A DNA stretch of 39,921 nt. Source: Methanothrix sp. Its GTDB lineage: Archaea; Halobacteriota; Methanosarcinia; Methanotrichales; Methanotrichaceae. This document shows positions 1 through 7,499 of the stretch, piece after piece (positions within the stretch are counted from its first letter, which is position 1; each line of letters begins with the position of its first letter). The notes under the pieces were generated by a model that was not told the origin of the DNA, made no database searches, and worked only from the letters and a program-made list of their open reading frames with translations. The translations under genes were made by a program, and so were the position numbers. The stretch is from the NCBI GenBank assembly GCA_026394565.1, contig JAPKYA010000082.1, positions 1-39,921 on the forward strand. Direction: 5' to 3'.

Positions 1-1
1 T

Positions 2-445
2 GAGTGGCACGTGATTGATAATCGCTTTGATGTTGCAATTAAACAAAATGCAGTCGCTCAGAGAATGAACAAAATGGGCAAGTATATTTTGTTTTACTCT
101 GGGGATTTCGACTGGATGAAGTGCCTTTCTATGTATCGAGAACGCGATGAAATTGAAAAGAGCTTCAAGGCATTGAAAAATGAAATTGACATCCTTCCAT
201 TGAATACTCATAGCGAAAAGACAACACGAGGGTTCATTTTCATCGCTTTCCTGAGTCTTATTATCAGGTCACGATTAATAAATATGATGAGAGAAGCAAA
301 GATACTAGATAAATATTCTGTAGAACTTCTGCTCTTGCAGTTGGAGAAATTGAGAAAAATTACTTTGGCGGACGGACTGATATCCGTCACAGAAATGACA
401 AAAAAACAGAGAGAAATTATTCAGGCGCTAAAATTGTGCGCCTGA
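2..445 (+). CDS. IS4-type DDE transposase, C-terminal part (cut by window edge)
   Basis: The frame is open to the left edge, so only the last ~148 residues are seen. The IS4-family signature Y-(2)-R-(3)-E-(6)-K is intact: YRERDEIEKSFKALK. It supplies the third acidic catalytic residue of the DDE triad. A hydrophobic stretch (FIFIAFLSLIIRSRL) follows, as usual in the C-terminal part of this family, and the protein ends normally at TGA. The element's right end should lie just after the stop, because an unrelated IstA-like fragment begins at 458 on the other strand. Family call is firm; whether the element is intact cannot be seen. Confidence 0.85.
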   Translation, partial: EWHVIDNRFDVAIKQNAVAQRMNKMGKYILFYSGDFDWMKCLSMYRERDEIEKSFKALKNEIDILPLNTHSEKTTRGFIFIAFLSLIIRSRLINMMREAKILDKYSVELLLLQLEKLRKITLADGLISVTEMTKKQREIIQALKLCA

Positions 446-457
446 ACTTTCGGGAGG

Positions 458-637
458 TTAGGGTTGGATGATCTTCCGGTCCTTCGGCAGGATCTCTTCA
501 ACTGCTCCCTCCTGTACATCATTGACCCGACGCAAGTACTTTTTCGCAGTATTCAGGAATATGCTCAGTTCGCGGGCTACTTTCTTGTAGGAACCATAGA
601 GTTCGTACAAATCGACGATTCTACGTATATCTGCCAT
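458..637 (-). pseudogene. IstA-like (IS21-family) transposase, N-terminal stub
   Basis: About 59 residues from ATG at 637, preceded by GGTG. The start reads MADIRRIVDLYELYGSYKK and is followed by VARELSIFLNTAKKYLRR, an HTH of the kind that opens IS21 IstA proteins. IstA is normally several hundred residues, but this frame stops at 458, within a few bases of the end of the neighbouring IS4-type element. The simplest reading is that insertion or deletion by that element removed the rest. An alternative is another small HTH protein; the length and location argue for a remnant. Confidence 0.55.
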
Positions 638-740
638 CGTTTTCACCTTAGAGCCCACCTCTCAGCATACTTGGTGAGAGGAGGCTTTCCTTCTTAGGGG
701 GATCCGGCCACTGTTCCTCGCATGGGCAATGCTTTGCCCC

Positions 741-1682
741 TTAGCGTCTTCTGTTCATCAAAATGCAGGCCGAGGCAAGAAGACAGGCTAATGCAAATAT
801 TCCCTGAAAGCCGGGCTCCTTTTTCTCAGTTTGGGCGGCAGCAGTTATGTTCGTGGCATTTTTCCACTCTTCGAACGTCTGGATTGGTTTTGGGTACATC
901 AGGTGAACAAGCTGGCAATGAGCCGTCTTGCCCGAATCGCCAGGCGTCGCGCCATGAGACTTGCCGTCGCTATGATATACCAATGCGATCAGCGTCCAGG
1001 TTATGTTAGTACTGATGGGAACCTGCTTAGTGACGTACATGGCTACATAATCTTTCCACGTCACATTAGTGCTGGCCGGCAACGCTTTGAATATCAAATC
1101 AAATGTGCCATTTCCCCTGGCATCTGCCATAAATGCATTCTGTGAGCCGTCGGGAGCGCCGATCGGTGTAAGCACCTCTCTATAATTCGGAGGCATAGTA
1201 ACTCGACTGCACCAGAGGGTGTAGGTCCCATTAGGCACTAAATTATGCAGCGTCAATTTCAATGCAGCGTTTCCATTCTCTTCTACATAAGTTCCCTTGC
1301 CATTCGCTGCTATCCACTGCTCCAAATTGAAACCAAGATCTTCTCCTTTGGGAAAAGGCCCGAGCGGATTTTGCGTTATTTTGTATGTATCACGCAGCGT
1401 TGCGTTGGTTGTAGCATAGGCTTCTTTTTCCAGGTTCATTGCATCTTTTGCCTGTCCAAGCTCTGCACGATATACCATGTCAGGCGTACTATTATTGAGC
1501 TCGAAGAAGACGTCAGGTATGGGTCGTGGTGTCGGCAGATAGATTTGACTCTCAAGTGTCACATTAACCTTCCAGGGATTAGAGGTCGCAGATGGATCAG
1601 AAGGCAAATCAGATGCAACTACTAATGTTGTCAATAAAAAAAAAAGCATTACATAAGAAATCTTCCAATATTTTGCATTCAT
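741..1682 (-). CDS. Exported surface protein with PGF-CTERM sorting signal
   Basis: 313 residues. The N-terminus is a signal peptide (charged start, then hydrophobic MLFFLLTTLVVAS). The body is hydrophilic and has many N-x-S/T sequons (NVT, NNST, NAT, NGT, NIT), as expected for a glycosylated archaeal surface protein. The last ~26 residues form a tripartite tail, EPGF, a hydrophobic segment, then NRRR, which matches the PGF-CTERM signal processed and lipid-anchored by archaeosortase ArtA. ATG at 1682 has GGTGGAG upstream. A run of ten T on the coding strand lies inside the signal-peptide codons. I do not recognise the globular part; the tail strongly supports export and anchoring. Confidence 0.8.
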   Translation of the reverse strand: MNAKYWKISYVMLFFLLTTLVVASDLPSDPSATSNPWKVNVTLESQIYLPTPRPIPDVFFELNNSTPDMVYRAELGQAKDAMNLEKEAYATTNATLRDTYKITQNPLGPFPKGEDLGFNLEQWIAANGKGTYVEENGNAALKLTLHNLVPNGTYTLWCSRVTMPPNYREVLTPIGAPDGSQNAFMADARGNGTFDLIFKALPASTNVTWKDYVAMYVTKQVPISTNITWTLIALVYHSDGKSHGATPGDSGKTAHCQLVHLMYPKPIQTFEEWKNATNITAAAQTEKKEPGFQGIFALACLLASACILMNRRR

Positions 1683-1718
1683 ATGTCTCCACCATTCCTT
1701 AGATATAATAGATAACCG

Positions 1719-1829
1719 TTAACTTCTTATTATAAATAAATGTCCACCAACCTTTTTCTCGAGAAGCTGCAAAATCTCTGCCGCCTCTCGGATGCTGATC
1801 TCACCGCTCCCATAAACCTCGGCAAACAT
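1719..1829 (-). CDS. Small 36-aa protein, unknown
   Basis: The ATG at 1829 lies 3 bases after the stop of the upstream 102-residue gene, so the two may be co-translated. The sequence contains GSGEISIREAAEILQLLEKK, reminiscent of the short helix-turn-helix segment of UPF0175-type antitoxin proteins (typically GxISxxxAAExL). It is far shorter than a full UPF0175 protein, so it may be a truncated remnant. It ends at TAA, 36 bases before the surface-protein gene. No function is assigned. Confidence 0.35.
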   Translation of the reverse strand: MFAEVYGSGEISIREAAEILQLLEKKVGGHLFIIRS

Positions 1830-1832
1830 TTT

Positions 1833-2141
1833 TCATTTGCCGAAGGTCTCCCCGGCCTGCTCTCTTAGCCTTTCCAGAGCGTTACTGGCCTGCCGGACTC
1901 TGTCGCATTGGGAGAGGTCCTTGGGATTGCAGGAGACCAGTAGATCCATGGCCCTATCCGCCAGCTTAGAGAATCCTCCGTCCTCCAACCTCTGCAGCAG
2001 CAGAGCACAACGGCCGCTAAACTCCCTGCATTCTGAGGACTGGCTGATCTTCTCATGCATGATGCAGAGCGCCTCGATCTCCTGCAAGATCTCTCTCGCT
2101 TCTTGCTCGTCCCTGGCCATCACCAGTAAACAGGACATCAA
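1833..2141 (-). CDS. Hypothetical 102-aa helical protein
   Basis: No family recognised. The sequence is strongly helical and charged (ARDEQEAREILQEIEAL; SNALERLREQ) with five Cys residues spread through it (C4, C26, C37, C45 and others). It has no signal peptide and no membrane segment. ATG codons at 2141 and 2138 start the frame; a later ATG at 2120 is an alternative. It is followed within 3 bases by a 36-residue ORF. Codon use and helical periodicity suggest a real gene; the role is unknown. Confidence 0.45.
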   Translation of the reverse strand: MMSCLLVMARDEQEAREILQEIEALCIMHEKISQSSECREFSGRCALLLQRLEDGGFSKLADRAMDLLVSCNPKDLSQCDRVRQASNALERLREQAGETFGK

Positions 2142-2239
2142 AGGATTTCAAGGTAACTTGCCTCCTCAAAATTACCTAAAACCCCAGACAGAGGAGCAAT
2201 CAAAATGCTGATCTATTATAATGAGCATTGAGACATAAG

Positions 2240-2797
2240 ATGACATCAACTGCGAGTGATCAGGATAAGAAAAAGGTTCTCTTTCTCTGCACCCACAACT
2301 CCGCTCGCTCCCAGATGGCCGAGGGCCTCTTGCGGGCCATGTTGGAAATCGGCATCGACATCACCGCTTCGCGCTCCAAAACTTCCGCAGAATTTCAGGA
2401 TACAATATTCGACCTGGCGGTCACGGTCTGCGACCGGGCCAAACAGGCCTGCCCTATCTGCAGTACAGAGCTGGAGCTGCCCAGCAAGTCTCCCAGAGCA
2501 AGAGAGGTCATTCACAGAAGCTTTGCGGATCCTGCCGCTGCTGCGGGTGCGGAGGAGGAGCAGATTGAGGCCTTTCGGCAGGTCAGAGACGAGATAAAAG
2601 ATGGATCTCCCAGACCTTTGGGAGATGATGCCAGGAGGCTGGGTCCAGCTCCATGGTACATTGGAGAAATTTGCATCTTTGGTCTGGCTGGCAACTTTCT
2701 GCTAGGGGCGGCCCAGTGCAGGTACGCCCTTTTTCTCTTGGTTCAGATTCTTAGGGGCGCGATAGACTTTGGTATCACGTCCACGCATAACTTTTAA
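2240..2797 (+). CDS. arsC: LMW-phosphatase-type arsenate reductase, internally deleted and with altered C-terminus
   Basis: The N-terminus carries the P-loop VLFLCTHNSARSQMAEGLL, with the nucleophilic Cys and Arg of C-x5-R, as in thioredoxin-coupled ArsC. The family normally has ~25-30 residues (with a YSAG-type motif) between this helix and the conserved EIGIDI. Here they are missing and LLRA runs straight into MLEIGIDI. The later VCDRAKQACPIC, SFADPAAAAG and FRQVRDEIKD segments fit the family. After them the frame continues with a ~64-residue tail unlike ArsC, which suggests a frameshift. It is probably inactive. ATG at 2240 is preferred over TTG at 2228. It lies upstream of the rhodanese operon on the same strand. 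Confidence 0.75.
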   Translation: MTSTASDQDKKKVLFLCTHNSARSQMAEGLLRAMLEIGIDITASRSKTSAEFQDTIFDLAVTVCDRAKQACPICSTELELPSKSPRAREVIHRSFADPAAAAGAEEEQIEAFRQVRDEIKDGSPRPLGDDARRLGPAPWYIGEICIFGLAGNFLLGAAQCRYALFLLVQILRGAIDFGITSTHNF

Positions 2798-2832
2798 TTA
2801 TAAATCGCGAACCTACCAAAAGATCCTTATAT

Positions 2833-2850
2833 ACGCATACACGCATGTTT
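2833..2850 (+). promoter_or_regulatory. Promoter with putative ArsR operator for the rhodanese operon
   Basis: A TATA-like TTATATA (about 2827-2833) runs into ACGCATACACGCATGTTT, ending 17 bases before the rhodanese ATG. The same arrangement occurs upstream of the ahpD-like operon (9080-9104), where 14 of 18 aligned positions match, and more weakly at arsR (4824-4848). I infer shared control by the ArsR encoded at 4853. Confidence 0.45.
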
Positions 2851-2867
2851 TCCGGTGGGGGATAGAC

Positions 2868-3905
2868 ATGCCAAGAAATAATATACAAAGTTCGATGTTA
2901 TTTTTCATCAGGAACCGTGCCTATGCATTTGGGGCGTTAATGCTGCTAATAGCTGCGATGGTGCCAGGCGTAGATGCAGGATGCGCCTGTGCTGGAGGCT
3001 GCAGCATAGGGAACTGGGAACAGAGCGCGAGCACATTTCTAAACTCAGATGTGCCTGGTTATGACCGCGCAGAGAATAGCACTGCTGCCGTAGCAGAATC
3101 CGGCAATGAGAAAAGCGTATACAAGCCAAGTGACCGATCAGATCTTTTCACCAATGGCAAAATTCTTAAGCCGCTTGGAGCATTAGTCGGCTCTGATGTA
3201 GTCATTGATGCCTCCCAGGGCGATGGGTACAGTCAGTCCCATATATATGGAGCAATCCACGTCCCGTCTAGTAGTCTCATTGATGATAATGGAGATCTCA
3301 AACCTGCGGGAGAACTTGCCGAGATTCTAGGAGAGGCAGGAGTATCCAGAGAGGATTCAATAGTCGTGTATAGCGAGGATCTTAGCTCAGGCGACGCCAC
3401 ATTCCTCTTATGGGCTCTGAAGTATCTGGGACAGGATGGTGTGAAGGTTCTCGATGGCAGCCTCGAAGATTGGAATGCAGCAAATTTGCCGGTAGAATCA
3501 TCTCCGAACAAAAGGCCTGCTGTAAGCTATAATCTCAGTCCGAGATCAGATCTTCTGGCCAGCTACGATTATGTTAAAAACTCTGGTGTCCAGATAGTAG
3601 ATGCGAGGCCCTTTGCAGAGTTCGGCAAAGGCAGTATTCCAGGTGCTTCTTCCCTGGATCCTGCAGTAGTTCTGCAAGACGGCAAAATCAAAGATGGGTC
3701 CCGGTTAAGTGGGATATTCAGCCGCCTGAGCAAGGATAAGCCTGTAGTGGTCTATTCAGGCGATTATAACCAGGCCTCCGTTGTCTGGTATGCCTTGCAG
3801 CTTTTAGGATACAATGCTGATTTGTACACCTGGTCAGACTGGACAGCGCATCAACCGGCATCAGAAAATGGCAAGGATGCAGATCGTTTCAAAAAACTTG
3901 GTTAA
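2868..3905 (+). CDS. Exported two-domain rhodanese-like protein, catalytic Cys absent
   Basis: 345 residues from ATG 2868, chosen because GGTGGGGGAT lies just upstream; the open frame extends further back without homology. The signal segment (AFGALMLLIAAMVPGVDA) is followed by GCACAGGC, a Cys cluster. Two rhodanese domains follow: the first with VVIDAS and VKVLDGSLEDW, the second with VQIVDARPFAEFGKGSIPGA. In the second domain the loop that normally holds the catalytic Cys reads VVVYSGDYNQAS, with Ser in its place. The first-domain loop (VVYSEDLSSGDAT) also lacks Cys. Thiosulfate sulfurtransferase activity is therefore doubtful; a binding or carrier role outside the membrane is inferred. It heads an operon with the next two genes. 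Paralogues lie at 25632 and 27007. Confidence 0.8.
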   Translation: MPRNNIQSSMLFFIRNRAYAFGALMLLIAAMVPGVDAGCACAGGCSIGNWEQSASTFLNSDVPGYDRAENSTAAVAESGNEKSVYKPSDRSDLFTNGKILKPLGALVGSDVVIDASQGDGYSQSHIYGAIHVPSSSLIDDNGDLKPAGELAEILGEAGVSREDSIVVYSEDLSSGDATFLLWALKYLGQDGVKVLDGSLEDWNAANLPVESSPNKRPAVSYNLSPRSDLLASYDYVKNSGVQIVDARPFAEFGKGSIPGASSLDPAVVLQDGKIKDGSRLSGIFSRLSKDKPVVVYSGDYNQASVVWYALQLLGYNADLYTWSDWTAHQPASENGKDADRFKKLG

Positions 3906-3921
3906 ATGGGGGTAATTTATT

Positions 3922-4326
3922 ATGATGTACTCTAAAATTACTCAAGCATCTAGGGTAGTAGTTGCTGGAATATTGATGGTGGCGGTTCTGGGATTTTGCG
4001 CCGGAACTTCTCCAGCCAGCGGCGCGGATGCTTCAAAAGCAGATTACACTGAGACAGAAATAGTTGCTCTCGAAAACGTGCTTGCAAGCCCTGAGAACTT
4101 TACCGGCACGATAGGAGTGACCGGCAAAGTTATAAGCATCGATCAATCTAAGTCAATGTTTTTTATGGGCTGCATTGGAGCAATCTCCTGCGCCTGTGCC
4201 GAGATGCCTGTGAAAATCTTTGGAGAGATGCCTGAGATTGGGAGCGAAGTCGTCGTTTATGGTGAAATAACAACCACTGAGACAGGAAAATACGTCTTCA
4301 AAGGGCAGGAGGTTAAGTCGCAATGA
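3922..4326 (+). CDS. Exported small OB-fold-like protein with Cys cluster
   Basis: 134 residues with a signal peptide (VVVAGILMVAVLGFCAG). The mature part has the beta-strand pattern of single OB-fold proteins: GTIGVTGKVISID, then GSEVVVYGEITTTETGKYVFKG. A Cys-rich loop, CIGAISCACAE, sits between, suggesting metal, metalloid or thiol binding. It starts 16 bases after the rhodanese gene and overlaps the next gene by four bases (ATGA), so it is translated with them. The fold is inferred from pattern only; I do not recognise a named family. Confidence 0.6.
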   Translation: MMYSKITQASRVVVAGILMVAVLGFCAGTSPASGADASKADYTETEIVALENVLASPENFTGTIGVTGKVISIDQSKSMFFMGCIGAISCACAEMPVKIFGEMPEIGSEVVVYGEITTTETGKYVFKGQEVKSQ

Positions 4327-4811
4327 GGACAAATATGCTCTATACAGGGATCGCATTTTTCGCAGTTCTGGCTGTCCACATTGCTTATTTTGCATGGGCA
4401 GCAACGCAGGTACATAGTGCGTGGGTTCAACCTGAGGATGTCGGTTGGCTTACAAACTACATCTCGAATCAGGACTACATGGTGGGGATCTCTTACGCTC
4501 TTGCTGGTGCGTTTACCGTTTACGCATTTCTAAAGCTCTCTGAGAGACGTGAAAGAGGCATTGTGGGAATGCTGGGTGGCCTCACTTTGACGGGATTTCT
4601 TTATTTTGGAGTATGCTTTTTCACAGGCTGCTGTGGTTCGCCCATGCTTGCCGTCTATCTAAGTGTCTTGGGGCCGTCGTTTCTGGGTTTCACAAAGCCC
4701 ATTATTTTGTTGATTACGATCATATCGATCGCAGCCAGTTATTTTTGGATGGAGAGAAAAGCCGGAAAACCATGTGCCTGCTCTGCAGGGGGAGGATGCA
4801 ATAGCAAGTAA
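4323..4811 (+). CDS. Four-helix membrane protein with Cys-rich cytoplasmic-type tail
   Basis: 162 residues with about four hydrophobic segments: near residues 6-27, 55-70, 83-103 and 120-140. The third contains GVCFFTGCCGSPM and the C-terminus ends CACSAGGGCNSK, both plausible metal or metalloid ligands. The start codon overlaps the preceding stop. No family is recognised; it is not MerT or ArsB by sequence. Its place between an exported rhodanese/OB pair and arsR suggests a membrane partner in metalloid or sulfur handling. Confidence 0.6.
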   Translation: MRTNMLYTGIAFFAVLAVHIAYFAWAATQVHSAWVQPEDVGWLTNYISNQDYMVGISYALAGAFTVYAFLKLSERRERGIVGMLGGLTLTGFLYFGVCFFTGCCGSPMLAVYLSVLGPSFLGFTKPIILLITIISIAASYFWMERKAGKPCACSAGGGCNSK

Positions 4812-4823
4812 CGCCAAAAACTT

Positions 4824-4848
4824 CATATATGCACATATTAACATATGG
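4824..4848 (+). promoter_or_regulatory. TATA/operator region of arsR
   Basis: CATATATGCACAT is followed by a perfect inverted repeat CATAT-TAAC-ATATG (4834-4847), ending six bases before the arsR ATG. The left part is shared with the site at 9080-9104 (CATATATGCGCAT). A repressor bound here would cover the promoter, fitting ArsR autoregulation. Confidence 0.5.
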
Positions 4849-4852
4849 ATGA

Positions 4853-5185
4853 ATGAACCAAATGGAACAATATGTTGAGCTATTTAAGGCGCTCTCCGAC
4901 GAAACACGTCTGAGGCTCGTAGTCTTGCTTCACAAGAGGGAGCTTTGCGTCTGTCAAATCGAGGCCGCTCTTGGCATCTCTCAGACAAAAGCTTCCCGTC
5001 ACCTGGCAATCCTACGTCGTGTCGGCCTATTAAAGTCCAGGCGGAATGGCTTATGGGTTTATTATACTCTGGCAGAACCAGGAAATAATGTGGAAGCGAA
5101 TCTATTTCAAAACCTTAGCGATTCCTTGTGCACCGACCTGTCTTCCATGGAAGATCTGGCTAAAAAGAAAACTTGTGATACATAA
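4853..5185 (+). CDS. arsR: ArsR/SmtB-family repressor
   Basis: 110-residue winged-helix regulator. The N-terminal helix has ALSDETRLRLVVLL, the family's dimer and DNA-reading frame. ELCVCQIEAALGISQTKASRHLAIL contains the alpha3-type metalloid site C-V-C and the recognition helix, and SRRNGLWVYYTL is the beta wing. More Cys residues occur near the C-terminus (SLCTDL, KKTCDT) and could contribute ligands. It is convergent with arsA, the two stops being only 7 bases apart, and lies at the end of the rhodanese gene set but has its own operator-like promoter. The likely inducer is trivalent As/Sb or another soft metal; the specificity is inferred. Confidence 0.9.
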   Translation: MNQMEQYVELFKALSDETRLRLVVLLHKRELCVCQIEAALGISQTKASRHLAILRRVGLLKSRRNGLWVYYTLAEPGNNVEANLFQNLSDSLCTDLSSMEDLAKKKTCDT

Positions 5186-5192
5186 TTAAGTT

Positions 5193-6986
5193 CTACATTG
5201 CAGGCAATGATGTATTCGATCTTGCTGAGCACTTCTGCTGTTCCACATCTTTGATTCCGCCCGGCTGCCATGGTAAAATGACCACATTGTTAGCCAGCTT
5301 TGAAGCTACTTCATCAATGTATTTTAATTCATTAGCACCCCTAGTTGCAAGAAGCGTGTCGACAGTTCCGGATAAGGCGAAGCTCTGGTTGATGATCCAG
5401 GCGAAGGGCTCAATTTGCGCCCGTCGCAGATCATCTTGCAAGCGCGCCGCCTCGTGGACCGGTGTCGCCTCCGGCAGAGTCACCAGAAGAATCTTGGTAA
5501 ATTCCGGATCACGTAAGCGCGGCAGGAGTTCTTTCACCTCTTCGGCAACACCGTCTAAATTCTTTTCCACTTCGCGGTGATAGGATTTTGTGGCATCCAG
5601 CAGGAGCAGAGTGTGGCCGGTCGGAGCGGTATCCAGCACTATGAAATGATCTCGTCCCAGGGCAACTGCATGGGCAAATGCTCGAAAAACAGCGATCTCT
5701 TCGATACAAGGAGAGCGAAGTTCTTCCTCCAGCAGAGCCATGTCTTCGTCCGACAGCGTTCCTTTCTTCTCTTCAAGAATGTTCTCGACATACTTGCGAT
5801 TTTCTTCTTTGGGATCAATTCGACTGACCTGAAGATTGGGGGACGCCTGGCCTAGCATATCCTGAATGTGGGCGGCGGGATCGGTGGTGGACAGATGAAC
5901 CGGATGCCCGCGACTGGCCAGTTCCGTAGCTATGGCCACAGCCACAGAGGTCTTCCCGACGCCGCCTTTGCCCATGGTCATAATGAGGCCCCTTCCGTTT
6001 TTTGCCAGGCTGTCCAACAGTTTTTCCCATCGTTCCGTCTGGCCCAGGAGACGAATGCTGCCGGTTCGCAGTTGTTCCACAATATCCGGGGCGCAGATGA
6101 CAGGCTTGCCGCGAACGGTTTCCCGAATGGCTTTGAGACCGGTCAAACCTTGTGGATTAAAGCCGACCACGGTACGCGGCAGCCGTGCCAGCCTTTCCGG
6201 CATGGAGGCTAAGGCCGCTTCCGCTTTGCGGGAAAAGGCTTTGGCGACGGGGTCCGATGATGTGGTTTGAAAAAGACCGTTGATAATCAGGTGCTGATTC
6301 TTCATTCCTATTGCATGCAGCTCCGCACTAGCGCGGGCGGCCTCTTTGAGCGTGATCTCTTCGGCTCGGGCAACTAGGATAAGAAGCGTCTTTTGAGAAT
6401 TGGTGAGCGACTTCACCGCTGCCTCATAAACAAGACGTTGATCCTTGAGGCCGGAAAGAGGACCGATGCAGGAGCTGCCGCTGGTGTTTGCGATTATGAA
6501 ATCGTTCCATGCTGCAGGCAGGCTGAGCAATCTTAAGGTGTGGCCCGTCGGCGCTGTATCGAGGACAACATGGTCGTAGTCCCTGGCGGCGCTGTCATCG
6601 CCTATGAACCGCGTAAATTCATTGAAGGCCGCGATCTCAACCGTGCAGGCTCCGGATAGTTGTTCTTCGATGGATTGCACTGCTTCGTCCGGCAATACTC
6701 CCCGATAAGGTCCGACGATCCTTTCCCGATATTCTGCGGCAGCTTGGACCGGATCAATATTCATAGCCCACAGGCCTGGCTGGCCAGTGATCTGCGTAGG
6801 CCGACCGGTAAGGGGTGTTTCCAGCACCTCATGCAGGTTTGATGCCGGGTCGGTGCTGATCAAGAGAACCTGTTTCCCTTGATCGGCCAGCGCGAAGGCA
6901 ACAACACAGGACATGGATGTTTTCCCGACACCACCCTTTCCGGTGAAAAATAGAAAACGGGGGACGCTTGCGATTAGCTTCTTCAT
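5193..6986 (-). CDS. arsA: ArsA arsenite-stimulated ATPase (tandem two-domain form)
   Basis: 597 residues from ATG 6986, which overlaps the arsD stop (AATGA); the frame extends a little upstream but that part lies inside arsD. Two ATPase halves each have a deviant Walker A (FFTGKGGVGKTS at ~14-24 and TMGKGGVGKTS in the second half) and the ArsA signature DTAPTGHT. All three metalloid-binding cysteines of the classical bacterial enzyme are in context: GACTVEIAAF, SSCIGPLSG and SPCIEEIAVF. Such ArsA energises efflux through an ArsB-type or other carrier and receives As(III)/Sb(III) from ArsD. No arsB or acr3 is seen in the window, so its membrane partner is unknown. It is the last gene of the ahpD-trx-ccdA-arsD-arsA operon. 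Confidence 0.95.
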   Translation of the reverse strand: MKKLIASVPRFLFFTGKGGVGKTSMSCVVAFALADQGKQVLLISTDPASNLHEVLETPLTGRPTQITGQPGLWAMNIDPVQAAAEYRERIVGPYRGVLPDEAVQSIEEQLSGACTVEIAAFNEFTRFIGDDSAARDYDHVVLDTAPTGHTLRLLSLPAAWNDFIIANTSGSSCIGPLSGLKDQRLVYEAAVKSLTNSQKTLLILVARAEEITLKEAARASAELHAIGMKNQHLIINGLFQTTSSDPVAKAFSRKAEAALASMPERLARLPRTVVGFNPQGLTGLKAIRETVRGKPVICAPDIVEQLRTGSIRLLGQTERWEKLLDSLAKNGRGLIMTMGKGGVGKTSVAVAIATELASRGHPVHLSTTDPAAHIQDMLGQASPNLQVSRIDPKEENRKYVENILEEKKGTLSDEDMALLEEELRSPCIEEIAVFRAFAHAVALGRDHFIVLDTAPTGHTLLLLDATKSYHREVEKNLDGVAEEVKELLPRLRDPEFTKILLVTLPEATPVHEAARLQDDLRRAQIEPFAWIINQSFALSGTVDTLLATRGANELKYIDEVASKLANNVVILPWQPGGIKDVEQQKCSARSNTSLPAM

Positions 6987-7486
6987 TTGCAGCATCCTTC
7001 GGCACAGCAAACGTCGGGTCTCGCAGTCTTATCATCAATTCCCAACAAAGCAAAGAGCTCTTCTGCCTTGGGATAACGTCCTGCTATCTTTGGTTCATCG
7101 TTGACGAAGATAAAGGGCAGTCCATCCTTGCCGAGTTTGGTCAAAAGCTCCTTCACCTGCGAATTTTCCGCAAATGCCTGCGGTTGCTGGGCAAGGTTCC
7201 AGCGTTCAACTGCAATCCCATGCGTTGCGAGCGATTTCAATGCACCAGCAAATTCCACCAGCGTGCTGTTCACATTCGATCCGCAGACGCCGCTGGAGCA
7301 GCACATCGGCGGATCATAAATTTTTAAGATATTTTTCTTGCCTCCATATTCGGTTTCACTGATTTTGTTTTTCGGACCGCAACAGATAACTCCTGGGGCG
7401 CAACAACTGCCGGCTCCGGTCATGGTTTTCCAGATAGATCCAAGCAATCCCTCTTTCTTTTTAGCTTCATCCGTTTTCATGCTCAT
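6983..7486 (-). CDS. arsD: ArsD metallochaperone with N-terminal Cys-rich extension
   Basis: ArsD delivers As(III)/Sb(III) to ArsA. The canonical part starts at ILKIYDPPMCCSSGVCGSNV, with the vicinal Cys pair and third Cys of the high-affinity site, and continues to GLPFIFVNDEPKIAGRYP. The C-terminus, VCCAEGCCK, gives the two further vicinal pairs. Before the canonical start there are ~50 extra residues containing GSCCAPGVICCGPKN, i.e. two more CC pairs, which ordinary ~120-residue ArsD lacks. ATG 7486 is preferred because GGGAAG precedes it; GTG 7492 is possible. The stop overlaps the arsA start. Confidence 0.92.
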   Translation of the reverse strand: MSMKTDEAKKKEGLLGSIWKTMTGAGSCCAPGVICCGPKNKISETEYGGKKNILKIYDPPMCCSSGVCGSNVNSTLVEFAGALKSLATHGIAVERWNLAQQPQAFAENSQVKELLTKLGKDGLPFIFVNDEPKIAGRYPKAEELFALLGIDDKTARPDVCCAEGCCK

Positions 7487-7499
7487 CTTCACTTCCCTA

